A DNA stretch of 64,000 bases from Gelatoporia subvermispora B (Eukaryota > Basidiomycota > Agaricomycetes > Polyporales > Gelatoporiaceae): assembly GCA_000320605.2 (NCBI GenBank), contig KB445806.1, positions 484,698 through 548,697 of the forward strand, given 5' to 3'. The position numbers were made by a program, and so were the translations under genes. Shown here one piece after another: positions 56,477 to 64,000 of the stretch. How positions within the stretch are numbered: position 1 is the stretch's first letter; each line of letters opens with the position of its first letter. The notes under the pieces are model-generated. The model was given only the letters and a program-made list of their open reading frames with translations. It ran no database searches and was not told where the DNA came from.

Positions 56477-57389
56477 TGCATATAGTACATGTATGATTTC
56501 CTGTCATGTCTGAACATTATGTTAAGTGCTTTCGATCGCATTGAGATACTAGTGTAGGCTGTAGCATCAGTAACGTACTTGTTCGAAACGCGTGGGTTTC
56601 CCTCCTTCCGATCGCAAGACCATGTACTGACCTGTTGAAGGACGATATCGACCTTCTTCGTGCCTATTCTGAGGATCTGTCTGAAACATCGAAGTATGCG
56701 AGCGAGACCGTGCCGATGCGAGATTATAAGATAGGAAAGGAGCACCGCCCAACTGTTGCGGCGCGAATTTCCGACAAGGAGTCTCACGTGGATTCCATAT
56801 CACGCAGCCCGTCTTCGGGTGTCCTACATGTAGTTGCACTTTCTCGCAAAGTCCAGCGTACTCGTGAGGTGCGGATAGAGCGGAAAGCGCCAGAGAATAC
56901 CTGGAAAGGGCGAAGATAGTGCATCCAGGGCAGCACATCTTTCCCGGATTTCGCTCTCGCTACTGTGTTTCATGCTAGCGACCTTCCCGGTTAGCCTTCC
57001 TTCTTCCGCGTTGATTGCGTTTGAATCGTGCGCACATAACGAAGACCCGAAAAGGGTGATAGGAGAGAAGTGCCCTGGCAGGGCACGCTCGGGCTCTATG
57101 TAACTTTCGGAAATTCTAGTCCTCGCTCGGGCCACCCGCTCGCGTTACACAAGAGAGTGTCATGAACGCTCCGGGGAAAGCAGCGAGATTCCAGGTACCA
57201 TCTGCTGCTCGAGTCTCCAACTCATACAAACGACCATGTCTCCTGTCCGTTCGTCCGCTGACTTGTACCGACCATCTGCTTCTCGGTGTCACAAATGGGA
57301 TCCTGCGCCACTCCAACGAGTCGTAGCGGCGCGCCCTGACTTCGCTGCGCACGTCCACCCCGCGCCGCAAAGCTTCGTGCATTCGTTTC
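56477..57389. other. intergenic, no gene seen
   Basis: ORFs of 94-129 aa overlap on both strands without family resemblance. Confidence 0.45.
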
Positions 57390-57745
57390 TACATAATGGT
57401 CCTGGAGCACGTCTCTGGGCACGCGCTCAATATCCGAGTCGACCAGCCCAGCACTTTGAATGACACAATACTCAAGACACGGTGCCGTGGACGCATGAAT
57501 GTAGGCTCTGACCTCATCCTTCCGCTAGAACTGAAGCTCTTCAAAACGGGGGAGGACGCACTGGCTGGGTCTACGCGCCACGACGAGGTGGAGACTGCGA
57601 CACCATACAGACGTTCGAGTTCCATCAGGAACATCCGCACGCACAACGAGCCGTGTATGCAGCCATGACGTTCATGGAGAAGCTGAGACGCCAGGACCGT
57701 GGTAGAAGTGAGCTCGCCGAGGCGATACAGACAACTGTGCTGCGT
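57390..57745 (+). pseudogene. CobW-type GTPase 3' fragment
   Basis: 57400-57620 matches the start of the last exon of the CobW-type gene (STLNDT, RCRGR, LKLFKTGEDALAGSTRHDEVETA). About 370 bp, including the His-rich loop and most of the C-terminal domain, are then deleted. The end (ELAEAIQTTVL) picks up again at 57695-57745 in another frame. No GTPase motifs are present. It marks the left part of the second CobW-NLR unit. Confidence 0.8.
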
Positions 57746-60096
57746 ATGACCTCGGGCGAATGCCACCGCGCTGGTTCGACGGAGCGAGCAAGCAGCGCGT
57801 GTGAATTTGGGAGGATCGACGGCACGTGATGCGCCAGGATATCGTTCGCTCGGAATCACATGGAGTTGAATGCAACGAGCAATGCGAAGCACAACGCAGC
57901 GTCGATTTGTAACTCTCCGTCGCCCGCTGACGGAGCAGTAGCTCCTGAGATGCGGTGTGTTGCCATACCTGAGATTTGGTTGTGAGATGCGACGGCAGTG
58001 GTTGCTGCAGTTCCAGCGGCTACCACGAGAATGTCGATACGGCAGCGAGGGGTTAGCTCGAAGTTTGGCACATATACAATACTATTCGGCTATTACTCGC
58101 ATTGGGATTCCCAGCGGACTGAATCGACTACCATGTAATGCAGTGCCAAGGAAAACATTTACTGGAAGGTAGCATCGATAGAAGTTCCCGACGTCCGGTC
58201 GAGTCCGCAGTAATTTGCACGCCTTATATTCGCCCATCGGATCGTGAATATTATCGTCGAGAGGCCGACGCTGGATTCTTTAGCTGCCAAGCTCTACGAA
58301 GCTTCTGAGCGCCGATTCGAATCGCTTCTACACTACTAAATTATAGAGGCAATGTGACATAACACAGCACTGTCCACCAGGCGAGTGATCGCTTGCCGGA
58401 ATATCCGCCTTTATTCGTCAGTCCTCAAGTGGCTGCTAGAAACGAATCACACACACCTTGTTCTACTACATACCTCCCCGCACATCGAACGTCTATGGGC
58501 TATACAAAGTTTGATGGCGTGACGCACGTGGAGTCCGTTCGTTATGTCAGCGACGCAGGCTGCCAAGACGTGTCCAATGTGTCCGACGTCGATTTCCTCC
58601 GTCACCTCTGTTCCTCTGGCTATCCCATTGACTACGGTGACGTCCATGGAACCCACAGTTCTCGCAACATAGTGACCTGCGGCGCGGCGTTGCTGTATAT
58701 CTCCGACATCCTACAAGAGAAGCCGATCCCTTTATCTGCACGGACCGGCGCAAAGGACCTGCGTTCCTACCTGCGCAGGTCCATGATGATAAGGTACTAC
58801 TACTGCGAATTTGAGCGTTACGCGATCCGCACGATCGGGCGCAGCGGAGGGTTGGTGGTCGAGGAGAGGAGGTATGACAGGTAAAGGTTGCAGAGGACAG
58901 AAGGGAGCGCGGGAAGGGGCTCTAAAGGAGCGACATTGAGGCGTGGTGTGCTCGCGGGGCGGGATGCGTACCGTCTACGAGAACGGTCGGGCACTCCGTA
59001 CATTACATAGGGTCAGAGAGCACCCACCAATGGGTGTATCCGGGAGCGCTGTTTATGAGTTCACAGACACCTATCCCCAGGTAGCACATCTTGTGGAGCG
59101 AGGTTGGACTGAGTGAGTAGAAGTCCAGACCCAGACTGGAGGGCGTGATGGGAGGGAAGCTGCGTCTCGCGCAGTGCGACCTAGTAAAATCTCAGCGAAC
59201 GCATAAATCCGCCGGATTCATCCGCTGGGATTCAGATAGACGTGGGGATACGAGTTCTCAAGAGAGCGAACACACGGGGCAGAAGACACAGAGGAAGTCC
59301 TCGATGCAGCAGAAGAGTAGTACTTGAGCGAGAGAGCGTGGGACGCATCCAGGCAGCGCACGTGCTCTAATTGGTCGTCCTGCGCGTCAGCGGGCCCGGC
59401 CCGGATCTCCGATGGACGTGATCGAGACTCGCAGCGCGGCTACCACTAATGTCGTGCTTTGGCCGCCTGCGCCTGCCACACCCAAGTCCCTGCTCGTCCC
59501 TGTGTTCTTCTGTCATCGAAGTTTCGGTTTCTGCATCCACCCGACATGTCCATTCATGCTCAGACCTCGTGTATGTCTCGTTCTGGGCGAACTTTACCTA
59601 CTATTACCAACGTTTGGCGCGTTCTCCAGCGTTAGTGCTCATACCTGGAAGCCCGCGCGGCATAACTGCACGCGATGCAACGAGGCGATGTGCACGTTGT
59701 ACATATCTTGCTGAGTTCCATGGGCGCCATCTGGTGGCTCTGAATCTGGCTTGATGCCTGCGTCGTAGGTGGGTTCACTACGGTAAACTTAGCGCAGCTT
59801 GAAACTAGCTCAGATATCCCTGACATACCTGCAATGGGCACGCGAAACGAATCACTAACAATGTTTACGAGTATCGCGAACCCCACCGCAGCACCGCATG
59901 TGGAAAGTATATGGATTCCTCGTGCAGGTGTCAACCTGTTGTGCCTCATTTACCTTAGGCTGTGTCAGCTGTTCTATGTACCAGCGGTCGCACGGCACTT
60001 TGGTTTCCTACTATCTCCTGCACTCTCCCGCTGCGCTCTCGCACGTCCGCTCCCCAACGGACGTACTGTACGATACAAATCCCTCCTATCTCTTTC
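57746..60096. other. intergenic upstream of NLR B
   Basis: 58900-60096 is homologous to 51815-52975 before NLR A. The part 57800-58880 is unique and contains a 163-aa plus-strand ORF (58393-58884), which is Tyr/Cys-rich at its end and has no recognised domain; I do not call it a gene. Confidence 0.5.
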
Positions 60097-63000
60097 ATGC
60101 TTTCCCGTCTCGGAGGATTTTTCAAGGTCAAGGGAAAGATCAAACCTGGACAAAAACCCTCCGGTTCGTCAGATGTGGGCCCGCAGACGAATGTCCCGCC
60201 CTCGATTCAGCCGGTACCACCATCTCAAGACGTGGAACTTTTGCTGCAGACTGAACACCAACAGACCACTTCCTCGCTTCCGATGGCTGCTGCTCCCCCC
60301 AAACAGACCATCGGGGCACTTCCAGAGCACGATGGGTCGAACTCCAATGCGCAAACTCACGAGTGCACAGCCACACCTCCCGTCTCTGCCTCCACAGTTT
60401 CAGAGACCGACAAGTCTGTGACAATAGTGGCTCAGACTGTCGCTCCACCATCTTCCTCGGCGCAGACAGCAGATCCTCCGGCACAGCAGCTCGAGCGGGA
60501 GACGCAGAATGCATCGCCGTCGCTGCTCTCTAGCGCATCGGTTATACCCATAGATCTCACATCACTATGGAGGGATGCTCTAAACGAATATACAAAGCAG
60601 ACGGGAACGGACTTGGACGCGGGTCCTCTCACGGACCGGCTCAACGGATGCATTTCGGTGAACGACATCATGGATATACTCGAAGAGCATACCCGGGCAT
60701 TCGCCGAATTCCGGAAAGGTGGTGCCAAGACGCAGCTTCTGCGAGCGCTCAAACCGATTGCGACAGCTGTTCTTGCTTTGCAACCTAGCGAGACGCTTGG
60801 AGAAGGAATCGCAGTGGTGAGAAACTCGAGTGGTGTTGTAAGGAGGCTGTCTCTGACAATTCAATAGGTCTTCCAGCCAGCGAAAGCAATTGTCGGAGCA
60901 GTCATTGTCCTCCTCAAGGTGCGTGCTACTCTGACAATATATCTATCCTGTTGACAAGGTGTATCCCATCAGGCAACGAAGGATGTCAGTTCGAGCTATG
61001 ATTCCCTCGTGGACCTGCTCAACTGCATCTCCAAATTCCTCGATCGGCTCTCCATCTACGCAGGAAAGTCACTTACTATACTGATGCAAGAGATCCTCGT
61101 CAAGACGCTAGCGAATGTGGTATCTATCCTCGCGCTCGCTACCAGGGAAGTCAATCAAGGCCGGCTTGGTGAGCATCAATTTAACGGTCCAGCAGCGGCC
61201 ATGAATTCAACGTCATATGCAGGGAAATACGTGCGAACGCTTCTAGGCGACACCCATGTCGAAGACGCCCTAAAGCAATTGACTCGCCTGGGTTCAACAG
61301 AGACCCAGATGATTGGGGTGGAGAGCCTGCGCCTTACGTACAGCCTATCCACCACTCTCAATGAACTCATGCAGGGTACGTCAAATGTTTTATCCTCGTT
61401 GATCGTTTGAGATGACTCAAGTTCCGCTGTCTGACAGGCAGCAAGGAATCAACGAAGGAAATTCAAAGAGCGTTAGAAGCCCTTCAACTTAACATGGGTA
61501 CGTCTGTATATGTGCATCGATTCACTGAGCTTATGGAGTTTTACGGCTGCCGCAGGTCAAACTCTGCAGGAACTCAAATGTTAGTAGCTCTGATGTCTGT
61601 CTTCTAGTCTTTGCATCTGATGTACGATATTCCAGATGACAGCGACGTTCAGAAGCATCGGAACTGGCTCACACCTCCTGATCCCTCGATCAATCATAAT
61701 CTTGCTTTACGATCCTATTCCGAAGGCACTTCCGCGTGGTTCATAGACGGACAAGTGATGGGCGAATGGAAAACTACAAGCTCATTATTATGGATACATG
61801 GGAAACGTGAGCTGTCGCTGACAATTACTTGTTCATCCTGAGATATTGAAGGATATCTGATTGCAGCGGGCTCAGGGAAGACCATCCTCTGGTATGCATG
61901 GCAAGGCCTTATTGCTCCACTGCAAATGCACTAACGATTCTCTTATGCTTTCTAGTACTGCTATTATTGAGAATATCAGACGGCTCTGCCTGATTCAAGA
62001 AAAGTCTAATCTGGCCTACTTCTATTGCAACTTTCAAGACGCAAAGAAACAAAACGCCCGCGGCCTTTTGTCCCATGTACTCATCCACTTCTCGGCGGCA
62101 TCACATGCATGTAGCCAGCTTCTCTCTGGCCTCTGGTCATCACATTCAAATGGTTCACATCAGCCGAGCGAACATGACCTTCGCCAGTGTCTCAAGAGCG
62201 TGATAGCGCTCCTGGCGGACCATTCCTTGTACATTGTTATCGACGCACTGGACGAGTGCCCCGACTCAAGCATAGATTCACATTCTCAACGTCGAGATGT
62301 GTTGATGTTGATCCGCGAAATCGTCGATTGGGGTTTCCACAACGTGCACATATGCGTGACTAGCCGCCCCGAACAGGACATCAGGGAGGCTATGGAGGCT
62401 CTCTCACCTCGAAGCATTTCTCTGCACACGGAAAGCGGTCAAACCGACGAGATATCCTCCTATGTCCACTCTGTCATAGAGTCCGATCGGGCATTCCGAC
62501 GGTGGAAAGCGTCAGACAGGGAACTGGCAATACAACGTCTCGGAGAGAAGGCCAACGGGATGTACGTCGTCCCGATGTTTGCGACTGCTCAAATACTGAT
62601 CCTCCACACGCAGGTTTAGATGGGTGTTTTGCCAGTTAGAGATGCTACGTGGGTGTCATCCTGCGACCATCCGTAAAGTCCTGGACGATCTACCGAAGAC
62701 TCTCGACGAGACGTATCGACGTGTTCTGCAGACGCTTGATACACCAGGATGGGAATACACACATCGACTCTTCGAGTGTCTGATTGTATGTGCCCGTCCG
62801 CTGCGTGTCGATGAGCTCGCGGATGTTCTCGCGATCGACTTCGACTCTGGCCCGATTCCACAGTTCGTGACGGATTGGCGTCCGTCAGACCCTAAAAGCG
62901 ATATCCTGTCTTTCTGTTCCTCGATGATCGTCATCGACTCGGAGACAGGGACAGTTCAATTTGCACACTTCTCAGTGCAGGAGTACTTTGTCTCCGAGCG

Positions 63001-64000
63001 TCTCGCATCCGATCTAGAGGGCAATGTCAAGAAGTTTCACATTGCGGAGGAACATGCACATACCACGATGGCGAAGGCTTGTCTCGGTATTCTCTTACAG
63101 CTTGACAATAGAGCCATGAGCAATTATTTCGCCACTCGTCATGAGCCTCCTGTCTCCCCCCTTTCCACTTATGCTGCGAGACGTTGGATTGGCCATGCGA
63201 AGTATAAGAACGTGCAGACAGACATCCAGGAAGTCCTGGAATGCGCATTCGATCCCCGAAAGCCTCATTATGAGGCATGGAGCTGCTTGCATAACTCATC
63301 CCTAGAAGAACATCATGATTGGAAAAGAATGCCTAGACAGAATCCATTATATTGTGCGGCATTGCACTCTTTCTACAAAACAGCAGAGTATCTTCTTGCT
63401 ACCTGCGCACACCCTTTGGACCGAGCGGATGGTTACTACGGCACCGCACTCCAAGCCGCATGTTATGGTGGACATTGGGAGGTTGCACGTCTACTGATCG
63501 AACATGGAGCCGATGTCCAGACGGAGGGTGGGCACTATGGGACCGCGCTGCAAGCCGCATCTCAGGGCGGACATCTGGAGGTTGTGCGACTGCTCATTGA
63601 GCACGGTGCAGATGTCGAGACGGAGGGTGGGGACTATGGGACCGCGCTGCAAGCCGCATCTCAGGGCGGACATCTGGAGGTTGTGCGACTGCTCATTGAG
63701 CACGGTGCAGATGTCCAGACGGAGGGTGGGTACTTTGGGACTGCGCTGCAAGCCGCATCTCACGGCGGACATATGGAGATCGTGCGCCTCCTCATTGAGC
63801 ATGGCGCCGATGTCCAGACGGAGGGCGGATCGCATGGGACCGCGCTGCAAGCCGCATCTCACGGCGGACATCCGGAGATCGTGCGCCTCCTCATTGAGCG
63901 TGGCGCCAATGTCAATGTGGAGGGTGGATTCTTTAGGACTGCGCTGCAAGCCGCATCTCACGGCGGACATCTGGAGATCGTGCGCCTCCTCATTGAGCAC
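60097..64000 (+). CDS. NLR B: Goodbye-NACHT-ankyrin STAND protein, runs off window
   Basis: Ten exons (60097-60816, 60868-60918, 60973-61168, 61223-61375, 61438-61497, 61556-61579, 61636-61806, 61867-61891, 61956-62561, 62614->64000) stay open for 1131 residues to the window end. The start MLSRLGGFFKVKGK is followed by a Ser/Thr/Pro-rich linker and a complete Goodbye domain (LWRDALNEYTKQTGTDLD, VFQPAKAIVGA, ILVKTLANVVSILALATREV, LKQLTRLGSTETQM). A linker LQELKYDSDVQKHRNWLTPPDPS leads to the NACHT: GKPGSGKT (about 457-464), YIVIDALDECPD (about 558), CVTSRPEQD. At least five and a half ankyrin repeats (from about 942) follow. It is a close paralogue of NLR A in the same orientation and lacks that gene's deletion, so it represents the fuller form. 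The 3' end is missing. Confidence 0.88.
63433..64000 (+). repeat. near-identical 99-bp ankyrin repeats, NLR B
   Basis: Successive 99-bp units around YGTALQAASQGGHLEVVRLL are nearly identical. For example 63535-63633 and 63634-63732 differ at only a few positions. The variable positions are concentrated in a few codons, such as the residues after AAS and around V-x-TEGG-x. The array continues beyond the window. Confidence 0.92.

Noticed and set aside
58393..58884. 163-aa ORF between the CobW remnant and NLR B
   Set aside because: No domain, no promoter and no counterpart in the first unit. A length like this is expected by chance here.
1..64000. CRISPR arrays, bacterial operons, rRNA
   Set aside because: None was seen. 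The short direct repeats present are ankyrin-coding or microsatellite, and gene structure is eukaryotic throughout.

Overview
The window looks like a repeat-rich stretch of a filamentous basidiomycete genome, most likely an agaricomycete. Introns are short (about 50-65 bp, mostly GT-AG with two apparent GC-AG). Gene families typical of these fungi are present: a DUF6533-type membrane protein, a fungal metacaspase, Goodbye-NACHT-ankyrin NLRs and a Ty5-like copia element. All exon models below were worked out by hand from splice sites and reading phase, without transcript data.

Left third (1-31 kb). The window opens inside a DUF6533-like membrane protein gene. A TA-flanked MITE follows at 2.1-2.8 kb. 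Two ARID-less, permuted paralogues of a SWI1-like gene lie at 3.8-5.5 and 6.5-7.6 kb. A nearly intact copia retrotransposon with 306-bp LTRs sits at 8.4-13.4 kb. Two long diverged duplications (about 14-18.8 and 26.9-30.6 kb) both end in the promoter and 5' leader of the SWI1-like gene, and an internal block of about 1.2 kb is inverted between them. Between the duplications are a GC-rich, coding-like but unresolved tract (18.8-21.8 kb), a hAT-like MITE with a perfect 8-bp target duplication (23.6-24.2 kb) and a possible small four-exon gene (24.75-25.15 kb).

Middle (30.8-43 kb). The full SWI1-like ARID gene has six exons and about 1455 residues. Next, on the minus strand, is a 14-exon metacaspase whose individual ORFs are too short to stand out. 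An unrecognised minus-strand gene at 39.9-41 kb follows; one of its exons resembles the C-terminal exon of the SWI1-like gene.

Right third (43-64 kb). Three minus-strand genes encode low-complexity Pro/Ser-rich proteins and share a palindrome plus TATA promoter module. A COG0523/CobW-type metal-chaperone GTPase and two tandem Goodbye-NACHT-ankyrin NLR genes follow; the second NLR runs off the window. Flanking homology suggests repeated duplication of a unit made of a Pro-rich gene, a divergent intergenic region, a CobW gene and an NLR. One unit keeps only the CobW promoter (47.4 kb) and another keeps a broken CobW 3' exon (57.4 kb). The NLRs carry nearly identical ankyrin repeats. Together with the metacaspase 15 kb away they make this a plausible self/non-self recognition or cell-death locus, but that functional link is inference.
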